Source of the DNA: Streptomyces sp. Edi2
GTDB lineage: Bacteria > Actinomycetota > Actinomycetes > Streptomycetales > Streptomycetaceae
NCBI RefSeq assembly: GCF_040253635.1
Contig: NZ_JBEJGX010000003.1
Location: 4,048,501 to 4,112,500 of the forward strand
DNA length: 64,000 nucleotides
Reading direction: 5' to 3'
Numbering within the stretch: the first letter of the stretch is position 1; every line of letters starts with the position of its first letter. The position numbers and the translations under genes were made by a program. Below the pieces are notes generated by a model. The model did not search any database. It saw only the letters and a program-made list of their open reading frames with translations, and was not told the origin of the DNA. Below are positions 7,590-16,939 of the stretch, one piece after another.

Positions 7590-9397
7590 GCGCGCGCTCC
7601 TTCGGAGGGGTCAGCAGGTCCGTCAGAGTCAGTGGGCTCCGCGGGGTCTTCGGTGTCGGGGGCGGGTGCGGGGGCGTCGGGAGCGGGCGGGGCCTGCGGG
7701 AACAGGTCGCCGGCGAGAGCGCCGAGTTCGTCCGGCAGCCGGGCCGATTCGCTGCGGCCGAGCCCGGCCATCTCGACCACGGTGACGCCGTCGGCGCCCT
7801 TCTCCGCCCGGACCCACACCCGGCGGCGCTGGATGAACAGCGACCCGGCCAGGCCCAGCAGGGCGGCGACCGCGCCGGTCAGTGCCAGGCCGTTGCCGGG
7901 CTGGTGGGAGACCTTGAAGCTGGCCCAGCTCTTGACGCCCTCGAAGGTGATGGAGCCCTGGCCGTTCGGCAGCTTCATCGTGGTCTGGGCTTCGGCGGCG
8001 CGGACGGCGCCCTTGTTCTTGGAGCCCGCGTGCTGCTCCACGCGGTCCTTGGGGAGCAGCATCTTCTTGAGGATGCTGCCCTTGCCGTCCTGGTACTTCT
8101 TGAGGCGCTTGGTGTCCAGCTTGTAGACGCTCTGCGGCAGGCCGGAGTCCAGGCCGAGGTCGCCGTGGTACGCGTTGACCGAGAGCACGGGGAAGTCCAG
8201 CGCCGGGAACTGCGAGAACATCGAGCCGGTGCCGCGGCCGCCGAACGTCGGGACGAACATGGCCTGGAAGCCGAGCTGGTTGCGCTTGCCGTCCTTGGTC
8301 TGCGCGCCGGGCACCTTCACCACACCGGTCGAGGTGAGGTTCTTGGGGTCGGCGGGCAGGAAGGCCGTGGCGCCGTGGAAGACGGTCTTGCCGCGGCCGT
8401 CCTTGACGGTGACGACGGGCGAGTAGCCGTGCGAGAGCAGGTAGACCCGGTTGCCCCCGATGTCGAGGGGGGTGTTCACCTCGATGGCGGTGTGGTGCTG
8501 CTTGCCGTCGGCGCCGAGGTAGTAGGAGATCTGCGCCCGGTAGGTGCGCGGGGTGCCCCGCTGGGGCCCGGTCCGTTCGTACGTCGCGTCGAAGCGGTCG
8601 AGCTTGAAGCCGAACGGGTCCATGTCGTCGGTGTCGTAGAACGGGCCCGACTTGAACTCGTCGTACTGCGTGAGGCTGTTGGCGAAGCCGTCGCCCTCGG
8701 TGACGAGCTTGTTGCCCTCGGACTTCCACAGGCCGCCGACGGCGAACGCCACCAGCATCACGATCAGCGCGACGTGGAAGACGAGGTTGCCGACCTCGCG
8801 CAGGTAGCCCTTCTCGGCGGCGACCGCGGTGGCGTCGGGGTGGGCGCGGAAGCGCCGCTTCTTCAGCAGCCGCTGCGCCGCGCCGAGGACTTCCTCGGGG
8901 GCCGCCTCGGTGCGCCAGGTGGTGTACGCGGGCAGCCGGGTCAGCCGGTGCGGGGCGGCCGGCGGGCGGCCGCGGAGCTGTCCGACGAACTGCCAGCTGC
9001 GCGGCACGATGCAGCCGATCAGCGAGATGAACAGCAGCAGGTAGATCGCGGAGAACCACACCGAGCTGTAGACGTGGAACATCCCGAGCTTGTCGTAGAT
9101 GCCCGCGAGGGTGGAGTGGTCGGCCTTGAACTGGTCGACCTTGACCGGGTCGACGCTGGTCTGCGGGATCAGCGAGCCGGGGATCGCGCCGATGGACAGC
9201 AGGAAGAGCAGCAGCAGCGCGACCCGCATCGAGGTCAGCTGCCGCCAGAACCAGCGTGCCCAGCCGAGCGGGCCGAGCGAGGGGAAGGTGACGTCTTCCG
9301 TGGGCGCGGTGGAGAGCTGGGATCCGGCCGCGCCGAGATCACTGCCCGCGTCGGCAGCGGAGCCCGGGTCGCGGGGGGTGTCGGTCTTGGTGGACAT
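7586..9397 (-). CDS. resB: Cytochrome c biogenesis protein ResB
   Basis: A 603-residue ResB homologue. After about 55 variable residues it shows the family opening (WARWFWRQLTSMRVALLLLF), further membrane helices near SSVWFSAIYLLLFISLIGC and VFHVALIVMLVAFAVGGLW, a large extracytoplasmic domain, and a last helix near ALLGLAGSLFIQRRRVWVRA. It acts with CcsB in heme export and ligation to CxxCH apoproteins. I use the ATG at 9397; a TTG immediately upstream is possible. The C-terminal 70 residues are Pro/Ala/Asp-rich and low in complexity. Confidence 0.94.
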   Translation of the reverse strand: MSTKTDTPRDPGSAADAGSDLGAAGSQLSTAPTEDVTFPSLGPLGWARWFWRQLTSMRVALLLLFLLSIGAIPGSLIPQTSVDPVKVDQFKADHSTLAGIYDKLGMFHVYSSVWFSAIYLLLFISLIGCIVPRSWQFVGQLRGRPPAAPHRLTRLPAYTTWRTEAAPEEVLGAAQRLLKKRRFRAHPDATAVAAEKGYLREVGNLVFHVALIVMLVAFAVGGLWKSEGNKLVTEGDGFANSLTQYDEFKSGPFYDTDDMDPFGFKLDRFDATYERTGPQRGTPRTYRAQISYYLGADGKQHHTAIEVNTPLDIGGNRVYLLSHGYSPVVTVKDGRGKTVFHGATAFLPADPKNLTSTGVVKVPGAQTKDGKRNQLGFQAMFVPTFGGRGTGSMFSQFPALDFPVLSVNAYHGDLGLDSGLPQSVYKLDTKRLKKYQDGKGSILKKMLLPKDRVEQHAGSKNKGAVRAAEAQTTMKLPNGQGSITFEGVKSWASFKVSHQPGNGLALTGAVAALLGLAGSLFIQRRRVWVRAEKGADGVTVVEMAGLGRSESARLPDELGALAGDLFPQAPPAPDAPAPAPDTEDPAEPTDSDGPADPSEGARA

Positions 9398-9400
9398 CAA

Positions 9401-10162
9401 TCAGATCCCAACGGTGGAGCTTTGCGTCCAGCTCTGGAGCTCGGACATCAGGCTGTCCCAGATGCCGGTGACGAGGAGGATGCCGAGGGCGACCATCATC
9501 CCGCCGCCGATCCGCATCACCCACAGATAGTGCCGCTTGACCCAGCCGAAGGCGCCGAGGGCCCGGCGGAAGGCCAGCGCGACGACGATGAACGGCACGC
9601 CCAGGCCGAGGCAGTACGCCACGGTGAGCAGGGCGCCGCGGCCGGCGCTGGCGCCGGAGTACGCGAGGGCGCTGACGGCGGCGAAGGTGGGGCCGAGGCA
9701 CGGCGTCCAGCCGACGCCGAAGAGCACCCCGAGCACCGGTGCGCCGGCCAGTCCCATCGCGGGCTTCATGTGGAAGCGCAGTTCGCGCTGTCCGAAGCGC
9801 TTGAGGATGCCGGCGAAGGCCAGCCCGAGCAGGATCATCAGCACGCCGAGGACCCGCGAGACGACGTCCTTGTACTGCTGCAGGGTCTGGCCGAAGAACC
9901 CGAAGAGGGCGCCGCCGGAGACGAAGACGGCGGTGAAGCCGAGGACGAAGAGCGCGGCGCCGGCCAGCATCCGGCCGCGCCGGGCCTCGCCGAGGTCGGT
10001 GCCGGTGACGCCGGTGACGTACGACATATAGCCCGGCACCAGCGGCAGGACGCAGGGCGAGAAGAAGGAGACGAGTCCGGCGACGAGCGCGAGGGGGACG
10101 GCGGCGAGCAGGGTCCCGTTGAGGACGGTCTGGTTTTCCGCGGCGGCGGCGAGCGCGATCAC
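9401..10162 (-). CDS. ccdA: Thiol-disulfide transporter CcdA
   Basis: A 253-residue six-helix membrane protein that passes reducing equivalents from cytoplasmic thioredoxin to outer thiol oxidoreductases such as ResA, keeping apocytochrome cysteines reduced. The two redox cysteines are seen in FFSPCVLPLVPGYMSYVTG and GWTPCLGPTFAAV, the exact CcdA/DsbD core motifs. Translation starts at a GTG, four bases after the resA stop, and its own stop lies just before resB, so the four genes form one leftward unit. Confidence 0.95.
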   Translation of the reverse strand: MIALAAAAENQTVLNGTLLAAVPLALVAGLVSFFSPCVLPLVPGYMSYVTGVTGTDLGEARRGRMLAGAALFVLGFTAVFVSGGALFGFFGQTLQQYKDVVSRVLGVLMILLGLAFAGILKRFGQRELRFHMKPAMGLAGAPVLGVLFGVGWTPCLGPTFAAVSALAYSGASAGRGALLTVAYCLGLGVPFIVVALAFRRALGAFGWVKRHYLWVMRIGGGMMVALGILLVTGIWDSLMSELQSWTQSSTVGI

Positions 10163-10166
10163 GTGA

Positions 10167-10781
10167 TCACTTCTCGGCGATCAGCGGGGTGATCATCTTG
10201 CGGAGATCGTCCTCGGCGAGCGGGCCGATCGAGCGGGCGGCGATCTTGCCGTGCCGGTCGATGGCGATCGTGGAGGGGATGGACTGCGGGTTGAGGCTGC
10301 CCTTGGGGAAGCGCAGCATCAGCCGGCCGGTCGGGTCGAACAGGCTCGGGTAGGGCATCTTGTGCTCTTCCTCGAAGCTGTTGGCCTGCGACTTCTCGGA
10401 GTCGCGGGTGTTGATCCCGACGAACTGGACGCCCTTGGCCTTGGTGTCGTTCGCGACCTTGGCGAAGTTCGGCGCCTCGGCGATGCAGGGCCCGCACCAT
10501 GATCCCCAGACGTTGAGGATGACGACCTTGCCCTTGTAGTCGGCGATGTCCAGCTTCTTGCCGGTGGTGGTCTCACCCGAAAGATCGGGGGCCGGCTTCC
10601 GCTCGTCCTTCGTGACGGTGTCGATGCCGTTCTTGCCCTGGACGAACCGGGTCTGGGAGGAGCCGCCGGAGGCGCCGTCGCCGCAGGCGCTGAGCGTCAG
10701 CGACGCGGCCGCCGCCCCTGCGGCGAGCAGGGTGATGCGGCGGCGGCTCGTGAGGCGGCGGGGGGCGCGGCAAGCACTCAT
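10167..10781 (-). CDS. resA: ResA/TlpA-like thiol-disulfide lipoprotein
   Basis: An extracytoplasmic thioredoxin-like lipoprotein that reduces cysteines of apocytochrome c. The signal peptide ends in a lipobox (LTLSAC), and the active site is WGSWCGPCIAEAP. The rest follows the TlpA/ResA fold, with the cis-proline region near SIPSTIAIDRHG. Two starts are possible: ATG 10781 (MSACRAPRR, no clear Shine-Dalgarno) and ATG 10805, which has GGAAG at a good distance and would add eight residues. I chose the shorter form because its signal peptide has the usual basic n-region. It is the first gene of the cytochrome c maturation block. Confidence 0.92.
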   Translation of the reverse strand: MSACRAPRRLTSRRRITLLAAGAAAASLTLSACGDGASGGSSQTRFVQGKNGIDTVTKDERKPAPDLSGETTTGKKLDIADYKGKVVILNVWGSWCGPCIAEAPNFAKVANDTKAKGVQFVGINTRDSEKSQANSFEEEHKMPYPSLFDPTGRLMLRFPKGSLNPQSIPSTIAIDRHGKIAARSIGPLAEDDLRKMITPLIAEK

Positions 10782-10796
10782 GTGAAAAGTTTCGCA
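10781..10796. promoter_or_regulatory. Inverted repeat at resA start, possibly a Rex-like site
   Basis: TGTGAAAAGTTTCGCA is an inverted repeat (TGTGAAA / TTTCGCA) at the 5' end of resA. It shares the outer TGTGAA with the Rex operator found upstream of rex in this same window, but the centre differs. Whether it binds Rex or another regulator is not known; it is also compatible with chance. Confidence 0.3.
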
Positions 10797-10858
10797 TGGG
10801 CCCATTCCGGATCTTCCGCGCCCCCCTCCGACGGCCTGCCGCCGCCCGGGGGTAGCCG

Positions 10859-12088
10859 TCAGGCCGCCGACAAATACGACTTCCAGCCGCCGTAGGGCCG
10901 CGCTCCGACCGGAAGCTGCTGGAGCTTGCTCACCACCTCCGGGTCCTGTGCGTCCAGCCAGTCGGTGAACTGCCGGAACGACACCAGACGGACATCTTTG
11001 TTCTGCTCATTGGCAATGTGCTTGAGCGCTTCCTCGACGGCATCCATGTAGATGCCGCCATTCCACTGTTCGAAGTGGTTGCCGATGAAGAACGGCGCGC
11101 GATTCGTCTCGTAGGCCCGGCGGAATCCGGAAATGTAGGCGTCGGTGGCCTGCTGCCGCCAGCCCGGGTAGTTGACCGGCGGAGCCTGCGTGGAGTTCTT
11201 CGACTGATTGAAGAGCATGTTGTAGTCCATCGAGAGCACCTGGGAACTGTGCCCCGGGAACGGAATCAGCTGGAGCGGGAAGTCCCACAGGCCCCGCTTC
11301 TTCCTCGGCCACATCTGCATACCGCCGGGCGAGCTGGCGTCGTACCGCCAGCCGAGTTCCTGGGCGGTGGGCAGCAGGTTTCTCTGGCCCAGCAGGCAGG
11401 GGGTGCGGCCGCCGACCAATTCCTTGCGGTAGTCGAAGGGCAGCGGTTCGAGGTCGGTGAATCCGGTGTTCGTGCGCCACTGCGTGACGAAGTCCATCGC
11501 CTGGTCGATCTCGGACTGCCACTGCCGGGGCGTCCAGTACTTGACCGAGGTCGGGGCGTTGCCGCAGAAGTGCCCGTTGAAGTGGGTGCCGACCTCGTGG
11601 CCGTCCAGCCAGGCCTCCCGCACGTACTTCAGCGTCTCCCTGATGTGGTCGTCGCTGAGATAGGGGATGTCGGAGGCGCCCTGCGCGTTGTTCGGCGGGT
11701 CGTAAAGGTGCTTCTGGGATTCGGGCAGGAGATACAGGCCGGAGAGGAAGAAGGTCATGGCCGCGCCGTGGTCCCTGGCGAGCTGGAGGAAACGGGGGAA
11801 GAGGCCGTTGCCGACCTCTCCGGCCCCGTCCCAGGAAAAGACCACGAACTGCGGCGGGGTCTGGCCGGGCTCGAGTCGTTCGGGTGCCTTGGGCTGATGG
11901 GGCTGCGCGCCGGAATATGCTGTCGAACCGTCACCGATGAGCTTTGCCCGGGCCTGGACCGAGTTCTTGACCCGCTGTTTGCCGGCCCCCACGCCATCCG
12001 AGTCCGTCGACGAGCAGCCGGCGATGCCCAGCGCAGCGGCTGCACCGACTCCCATACCCAGCAGGCTTCGCCGGCTGATCGCGCGCAT
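10859..12088 (-). CDS. Polysaccharide deacetylase-like lipoprotein
   Basis: A 409-residue exported lipoprotein. The N terminus combines a twin-arginine-like stretch (AISRRSLLGMGVG) with a lipobox (LGIAGCSS). The body resembles the NodB/carbohydrate esterase 4 barrel: FVVFSWDGAGE takes the place of the usual TFDDG, DGHEVGTHFNGHFCG corresponds to the metal-binding H-x3-H region, and FFIGNHFEQWNGG lies near the C terminus. The first motif has only one Asp, so activity may be altered or absent. ATG 12088 is preferred to an upstream in-frame TTG because GGGGACGAGG precedes it. It lies downstream of the histidine phosphatase and hemL on the same strand. Confidence 0.8.
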   Translation of the reverse strand: MRAISRRSLLGMGVGAAAALGIAGCSSTDSDGVGAGKQRVKNSVQARAKLIGDGSTAYSGAQPHQPKAPERLEPGQTPPQFVVFSWDGAGEVGNGLFPRFLQLARDHGAAMTFFLSGLYLLPESQKHLYDPPNNAQGASDIPYLSDDHIRETLKYVREAWLDGHEVGTHFNGHFCGNAPTSVKYWTPRQWQSEIDQAMDFVTQWRTNTGFTDLEPLPFDYRKELVGGRTPCLLGQRNLLPTAQELGWRYDASSPGGMQMWPRKKRGLWDFPLQLIPFPGHSSQVLSMDYNMLFNQSKNSTQAPPVNYPGWRQQATDAYISGFRRAYETNRAPFFIGNHFEQWNGGIYMDAVEEALKHIANEQNKDVRLVSFRQFTDWLDAQDPEVVSKLQQLPVGARPYGGWKSYLSAA

Positions 12089-12234
12089 ACCCTCGTCCCC
12101 ATCCGTGCTCGCCGAACTCAATATCCATATAAACGGACAATGGAGAGGAGGGCATGTCGAGCGTCGGGGTGACGAGTTATGCGTCTGGACAGGTCATTTC
12201 GCCTGCATATGACATTCCGCCAAGTGATGCGCCG

Positions 12235-12924
12235 TCAGGCCCCGAAAGCCTTGGCCTTTCCCTTGACCGGTTTGGCGCCGGCCAGGAGATGGGAGGGAAC
12301 CAGGTCGCGCGCGGGCTCGCTGTAGCCCACCGAAATGATCTTGTCGCCGTGGAAGGTGAACGACGTCAGCGAGGCCAGCGTGCACTGCCGCTTCCGCGGG
12401 TCGTGCCACAGCCGCCGCCGCTCAGCGAAGCTGCGCACGATCCAGATCGGCAGCTGATGGCTGACCGCCACCGCCTCGTGCCCGCGCGCCGCGTCCCGTG
12501 CCGCGCCCAGCGCCGCCATCATCCGCACCACCTGCTCGAGGTACGGCTCGCCCCAGGAGGGCCGGAACGGATTCGTCAGGTACTTCCAGTTCCCCGGCTT
12601 CTTCAGCGCACCGTCACCGACCCCGAAGGTCTTCCCCTCGAAGACGTTGGCCGCCTCGATCAGCCGCTCGTCGGTGGCCGTCTCCAGGCCGTGCGCCCCG
12701 GCGACCGGCTCCGCGGTCTCCTGGGCGCGCTCCAGCGGCGAGGCGACGACATGCGTGATGTCCCGCCCCGCCAGGTGCTCCGCCACCCGGTCGGCCATCT
12801 TCCGCCCCAGCTCGGAGAGGTGGTAGCCGGGCCGGCGCCCGTAGAGCACGCCGTCGGGGTTGTGCACCTCGCCGTGCCGCATCAGATGCACCACGGTGAT
12901 GTCTTCGCTGCTCATGTCACCCAT
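12235..12924 (-). CDS. Histidine phosphatase family protein (phosphoglycerate mutase-like)
   Basis: A 229-residue member of the branch-2-like histidine phosphatase superfamily. The phospho-acceptor motif is HLMRHGEVHNP near residue 15, the second arginine is in VASPLERAQET, and the catalytic second His sits in AVSHQLPIW. The substrate cannot be read from sequence; most such actinobacterial proteins are uncharacterised phosphatases. Start at 12924 or at the ATG nine bases in; neither has a strong ribosome-binding site. It follows hemL by 62 bp and may be co-transcribed. Confidence 0.88.
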   Translation of the reverse strand: MGDMSSEDITVVHLMRHGEVHNPDGVLYGRRPGYHLSELGRKMADRVAEHLAGRDITHVVASPLERAQETAEPVAGAHGLETATDERLIEAANVFEGKTFGVGDGALKKPGNWKYLTNPFRPSWGEPYLEQVVRMMAALGAARDAARGHEAVAVSHQLPIWIVRSFAERRRLWHDPRKRQCTLASLTSFTFHGDKIISVGYSEPARDLVPSHLLAGAKPVKGKAKAFGA

Positions 12925-12986
12925 TCATTCAGTCGTCGGCAAGCAGTCGCCGAAAGCAGTCACCGGCCCGTGCGCCGGAGGTGTCC

Positions 12987-14294
12987 TCAGGCCGTCGCCG
13001 CGGCCGCGGCCCGTGCGGCGGCCGGCAGGGCGGCGGCGATGCGCTCGACGGCCGCCGCGTCGTGTGCGGTCGAGACGAACCACGACTCGAAGGCGGACGG
13101 CGGCAGGTAGACGCCCTGCGCCAGCATCGAGTGGAAGAAGGCGGTGAAGCGGAACGATTCCTGCGCCTTGGCAGCGTCGTAGTCGGTCACCTCGGCATCC
13201 GTGAAGAAGACCGTGAACATGTTCCCCGCGGCCTGGAGCCGGTGCGCCACGCCCTCCTTCGCCAGCGCGGCGGTGACCAGGCCCCGCACCTCCGCGGAGA
13301 CCGCGTCGACCTTCTCGTACGCGGCGTCGTCCAGCAGCCGCAGCTGCGCGACGCCCGCGGCGGTGGCGATCGGGTTCCCGGACAGGGTGCCCGCCTGGTA
13401 GACCGGGCCGGCCGGCGCGAGGTGCGCCATGACGTCCGCGCGGCCGCCGAAGGCCGCGGCCGGGAAGCCGCCGCCCATGACCTTGCCGAAGGTCATCAGA
13501 TCCGGACGTACCCCATCAATGCCGTACCAACCGGCCTTGCTGACGCGGAAGCCGGTCATCACCTCGTCGGAGACGTAGAGCGCCCCGTCGCCGGCGCACA
13601 GGTCCTTCAGGCCCTGGTTGAAGCCCGGCAGCGGCGGCACCACGCCCATGTTGCCCGGCGCCGCCTCCGTGATCACACAGGCGATCTCGCCCGGGTGCGC
13701 GGCGAACGCGGCCCGCACCGCTTCGAGGTCGTTGTACGGCAGCACGATCGTGTCGCCGGCCTGCGCCCCCGTCACCCCCGGCGTGTCGGGCAGCCCGAGG
13801 GTCGCCACGCCCGAACCGGCCGCGGCCAGCAGCGCGTCCACGTGCCCGTGGTAGCAGCCCGCGAACTTGATCACCTTCGGCCGGCCGGTGAACCCGCGCG
13901 CCAGCCGGATCGCGGACATCGTCGCCTCGGTGCCGCTGGAGACCAGCCGCACCTGCTCGACCGGCGCGATCCGGGCCACGATCTCCTCGGCCAGCTCGAC
14001 CTCGCCCGCACCGGGCGTGCCGAAGGACGTACCGCGGGCGACCGCCTCCTGGACCGCAGCGATCACCTCGGGGTGCGAGTGGCCGAGGATCATCGGCCCC
14101 CAGGAGCACACGAGGTCGACATACTCACGGCCATCGGCGTCGGTGAGGTACGGACCGGTACCGGACACCATGAACCGGGGCGTACCGCCCACGGCGCGGA
14201 ACGCCCGCACCGGAGAGTTGACGCCGCCCGGCGTCACGGCGGACGCACGGTCGAAGAGCGACTGCGAAACAGGGGCTTCATACGGAAAAGACAC
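12987..14294 (-). CDS. hemL: Glutamate-1-semialdehyde 2,1-aminomutase
   Basis: A PLP enzyme that converts glutamate-1-semialdehyde to 5-aminolevulinate, the second step of the C5 heme pathway begun by HemA (encoded at 47392-48759 in this window). Diagnostic stretches are [12 protein letters not shown], the GxGTEAT-type substrate loop ([17 protein letters not shown]), the PLP region [11 protein letters not shown] and the lysine segment [14 protein letters not shown] start it at GTG 14294 (MSFPYEAP...), where AGGA lies six bases upstream, instead of ATG 14312. Length, about 435 residues, is normal for the family. Confidence 0.96.
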   Translation of the reverse strand: MSFPYEAPVSQSLFDRASAVTPGGVNSPVRAFRAVGGTPRFMVSGTGPYLTDADGREYVDLVCSWGPMILGHSHPEVIAAVQEAVARGTSFGTPGAGEVELAEEIVARIAPVEQVRLVSSGTEATMSAIRLARGFTGRPKVIKFAGCYHGHVDALLAAAGSGVATLGLPDTPGVTGAQAGDTIVLPYNDLEAVRAAFAAHPGEIACVITEAAPGNMGVVPPLPGFNQGLKDLCAGDGALYVSDEVMTGFRVSKAGWYGIDGVRPDLMTFGKVMGGGFPAAAFGGRADVMAHLAPAGPVYQAGTLSGNPIATAAGVAQLRLLDDAAYEKVDAVSAEVRGLVTAALAKEGVAHRLQAAGNMFTVFFTDAEVTDYDAAKAQESFRFTAFFHSMLAQGVYLPPSAFESWFVSTAHDAAAVERIAAALPAAARAAAAATA

Positions 14295-14573
14295 TGTGAT
14301 CCTGACCTGCATAAACGGCGGGTGGGCGGCGCGCGGACGCGGCCCTGCTGACTAGGGAGGCGGGAATCTTCCTCGCGATACGCCTGCGGGCGCCGCTCGG
14401 TTCACCCTCGCTCCTTTTTTGATTCCTCTCGCTTTCGACCGGGCGTCAGCCCCCACTCGTCTGCGAAACTGGGCCGACGTACGAGTAAGTCACGCAAGCA
14501 ATGGTCTCAGAGGCGCACGGGGGCGTGCGGCCGGGCGTTTCACGCGCCGGTGACGGGGGAGGTCTCTGAGACG

Positions 14574-15215
14574 ATGATCGGGTTGCGCGGCTGGGGCTGC
14601 GAGTGGTCGGGTGGAGATATGCATCGCGGTGGCGAACTGGGCGAGGGAACCAATGACCGGGGTCCCGAGCGCGCCCAGCGCGGCCGTCACCGGCGCGAGG
14701 AATCCACGGGTGACCGGACCACGCGCGAGGAAACCACGGGCCACGAGAGCACAGGCGGGGAAATCAGAGGCGGCCGCATGGGGGTGACGTACAGGTACTT
14801 CGGCGCGCCCAACGGCGCGACGGCGGCCCGGGTCCCCGTCTCCATGCGTCCCGAGGAGCTCGGCGGTGACGAGCTCGGCATGGGCGGCATGTTCAGCAAG
14901 ATCAAGCCGGAGACGATGGCCGCCATGGTCCTCACCGGTATAGAGGGCATACCCCTCCATAAGGTTCCGCCGCTCGAACTGGTCGTCCTCCACCCCGACT
15001 ACGCCGTCGTCAAGCTCCCGATGACCGTGGTCGACCCGCTGCGAGGCGTCGGCGAGGAGTCGGTCGGCGCGGCCGCCTTCATCTGGTCCACGGTCCCCGA
15101 CCGCGGCGGCCCGCGCGACGCCTTCACCGTCTACCAGCTGCTGCACGAGTGGCAGGACTTCAGCCACCGGCTGCACGAGGCGGGGCACCAGGCGTACTGC
15201 CTGGTGTGGCCGTAA
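14574..15215 (+). CDS. Conserved actinobacterial hypothetical protein
   Basis: Function not recognised. The C-terminal 145 residues look like a folded domain (MGVTYRYFGAPNGATAARV through LHEAGHQAYCLVWP). The first 65 are charged and low in complexity, rich in Thr, Glu, Arg and Gly with repeated REETTG-like units. ATG 14574 has GGGGGAGG about ten bases upstream; ATG 14778 would give only the folded part. It is divergent from hemL across about 280 bp. Confidence 0.65.
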   Translation: MIGLRGWGCEWSGGDMHRGGELGEGTNDRGPERAQRGRHRREESTGDRTTREETTGHESTGGEIRGGRMGVTYRYFGAPNGATAARVPVSMRPEELGGDELGMGGMFSKIKPETMAAMVLTGIEGIPLHKVPPLELVVLHPDYAVVKLPMTVVDPLRGVGEESVGAAAFIWSTVPDRGGPRDAFTVYQLLHEWQDFSHRLHEAGHQAYCLVWP

Positions 15216-15303
15216 CGGGTCGGCGCGGGGCGAGACGCGGTGCTCGGCCCTGGGGCCCGGCCGCGCCCCGGGCCGCGCCGCACCCGGGGCCGAACGCCGC
15301 CGC

Positions 15304-16137
15304 TCACCACGTGGGGCGGGCCGACACACCGCCGTCCACGACCAGATCGTGCCCGGTGATCCAGGACGCCATCGGCGAGGCGAGGAAGACACAGGCATCG
15401 CCCACGTCCTGAGGCGTGCCCAACCGCCCGGCGGGTGCCGCCGCCTGCCAGCGTCGCACCCCCTCCGGCCAGTCCCCGGCCAGGCCGGGCCGGTCGATCA
15501 GGCCGGGCGAGACGCTGTTGACGCGGATGCCGTATGCCCCGTATTCGAGCGCCGCCGTACGCGCATGCATCACCACCGCCGCCTTCGACGCGCAGTAGTG
15601 GGCGTGCCGCGGCGCCGGCCGGTCCGCCTCGATCGAGGCGATATGCGTCACCGACCCTCCGGCGCCCGCGCGCATCACCGCCGCCGCGGCCTGGGTGCAG
15701 GCGAAGACGCTGTGCACGTTCACGTCCGCCACCGCCCGCCAGTCGGCGAGTGACATCCCCGCCAGCTCCTGCGTCGGCTGCACCCCCGCGTTGTTCACCA
15801 GCGCGGTCAGCCGCCCGCGCCAGCCGGCCGCCTCGGCCACCAGGCGGTGGCACTCCTCCTCGTCGGCCAGATCGGCGGCCAGCGCCAGCGCGCTCCCGCC
15901 GTCCGCCTCGATCCGCCCGACCAGCTCCCGCGCCGCCTCGGCGCCCGTCCGGTAATGCGCCACGACGGCGGCTCCCGCGGCGGCGAACCGCAGCGCGATA
16001 CCGCGGCCGAGGCCGCCGGCGGCGCCGGTGACGAGGACGACCTGGCCGCGGAGGTCGGGGAGAGCGGGGTGAGGGGAAGGGCCGGGGACGTCGGACGTGG
16101 TCTCGGTCATGGTCGGTTCGGTGGTTGGTTCGGTCAT
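15304..16137 (-). CDS. SDR family oxidoreductase
   Basis: A 277-residue classical short-chain dehydrogenase. Cofactor loop VTGAAGGLGRGIALRF, NNAG at ALVNNAGVQP, serine in IASIEAD, and the catalytic YCASK are all present; the C-terminal ITGHDLVVDGG is the usual ending. Substrate unknown. Its ATG overlaps the stop of the upstream cupin gene (ATGA), so the two are coupled. About 25 variable Thr/Pro-rich residues precede the Rossmann fold. Confidence 0.9.
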   Translation of the reverse strand: MTEPTTEPTMTETTSDVPGPSPHPALPDLRGQVVLVTGAAGGLGRGIALRFAAAGAAVVAHYRTGAEAARELVGRIEADGGSALALAADLADEEECHRLVAEAAGWRGRLTALVNNAGVQPTQELAGMSLADWRAVADVNVHSVFACTQAAAAVMRAGAGGSVTHIASIEADRPAPRHAHYCASKAAVVMHARTAALEYGAYGIRVNSVSPGLIDRPGLAGDWPEGVRRWQAAAPAGRLGTPQDVGDACVFLASPMASWITGHDLVVDGGVSARPTW

Positions 16138-16703
16138 GGTCGGCTCAGGGCGGCGATCCGCGCTGCCTCCTCGGGGAAGCGCGCGGCCAGTTCGGCGGCG
16201 TCCCCGTGCTCGTAGTCCTCGAAGGTGAAACCCGGCGCCATCGTGCAGCCGAAGAGCGTCCAGGAGCCGCCGTCGGCGACCTCGGCGGCCATCCAGGTAC
16301 CGGCCGGCACCGTGAACTGGACGTGCTGCCCGCCGAGCACATCCGGCCCGAGGACGACCGTACGGGCGCCGCCGTCTTCAGGGAGGAGGAACAGGGCGAG
16401 CGGATCACCGCGGTAGAAGTGCCAGATTTCATCGGTGGGCAGCCGGTGCAGGGCGGAGAAGTCGCCCGGCTCGGCGGTCAGCAGCATCACGATCGCCGAG
16501 CCCTCGGGCCGTCCGTCGGCACGCTCGGGGCCTGCCCAGGTACGCCGGAACCGTCCGCCTTCACGGGGCAGTGGCGTCAGCCCGTAGAAGTCGATCAGCG
16601 CCTCGGGGAGCCGGTCGCCGGGCACCGGCTGCTCGCCGCCCATCGGCCGCTCGTCCGTCCGCTGCTCGCCCGTCCGCTGCTCGCCGGTCCACTGCTCGTC
16701 CAT
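16134..16703 (-). CDS. Cupin-fold protein, DUF985 family
   Basis: A 189-residue protein with the RmlC-like cupin pattern of DUF985: FSALHRLPTDEIWHFYRGDPL, then VQFTVPAGTWMAAEV, and APGFTFEDYEHGD. DUF985 members are small-molecule-binding or isomerase-like proteins of unclear activity. ATG 16703 is preceded by GGGGAGG ten bases upstream; longer open frame upstream is not credible coding sequence. The first 25 residues contain TGEQRTGEQRTDE repeats from imperfect 15-bp units. It is coupled to the downstream SDR. Confidence 0.83.
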   Translation of the reverse strand: MDEQWTGEQRTGEQRTDERPMGGEQPVPGDRLPEALIDFYGLTPLPREGGRFRRTWAGPERADGRPEGSAIVMLLTAEPGDFSALHRLPTDEIWHFYRGDPLALFLLPEDGGARTVVLGPDVLGGQHVQFTVPAGTWMAAEVADGGSWTLFGCTMAPGFTFEDYEHGDAAELAARFPEEAARIAALSRP

Positions 16704-16939
16704 CTGACGGCCGCCTCCCCTCGGTCCGCTGACTGCCGGGTCGTGGGTACAGGCTAGGGGTGACGCCAGTTGGGTGCGGGCCCATTCGAGCAGGTGGCCG
16801 AGCCCGCGCGGAGGCACTGCCCGGCGGGGGCGTCGCCCGTGCGGAGGCGATGTGCGTGCAGCGGCGCTGCCAAACCGGAGGCGTTGCCAAGCCGGAGTGG
16901 TTGCCCGGCCGGAGGCATTGCCCGGCGGCCGACGGCCCG

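Noticed and set aside
7559..10192. Very long plus-strand open frame (877 codons)
   Set aside because: It lies opposite resB, ccdA and resA, which are certain by motif; the frame is open only because of high GC and has no recognisable protein features.
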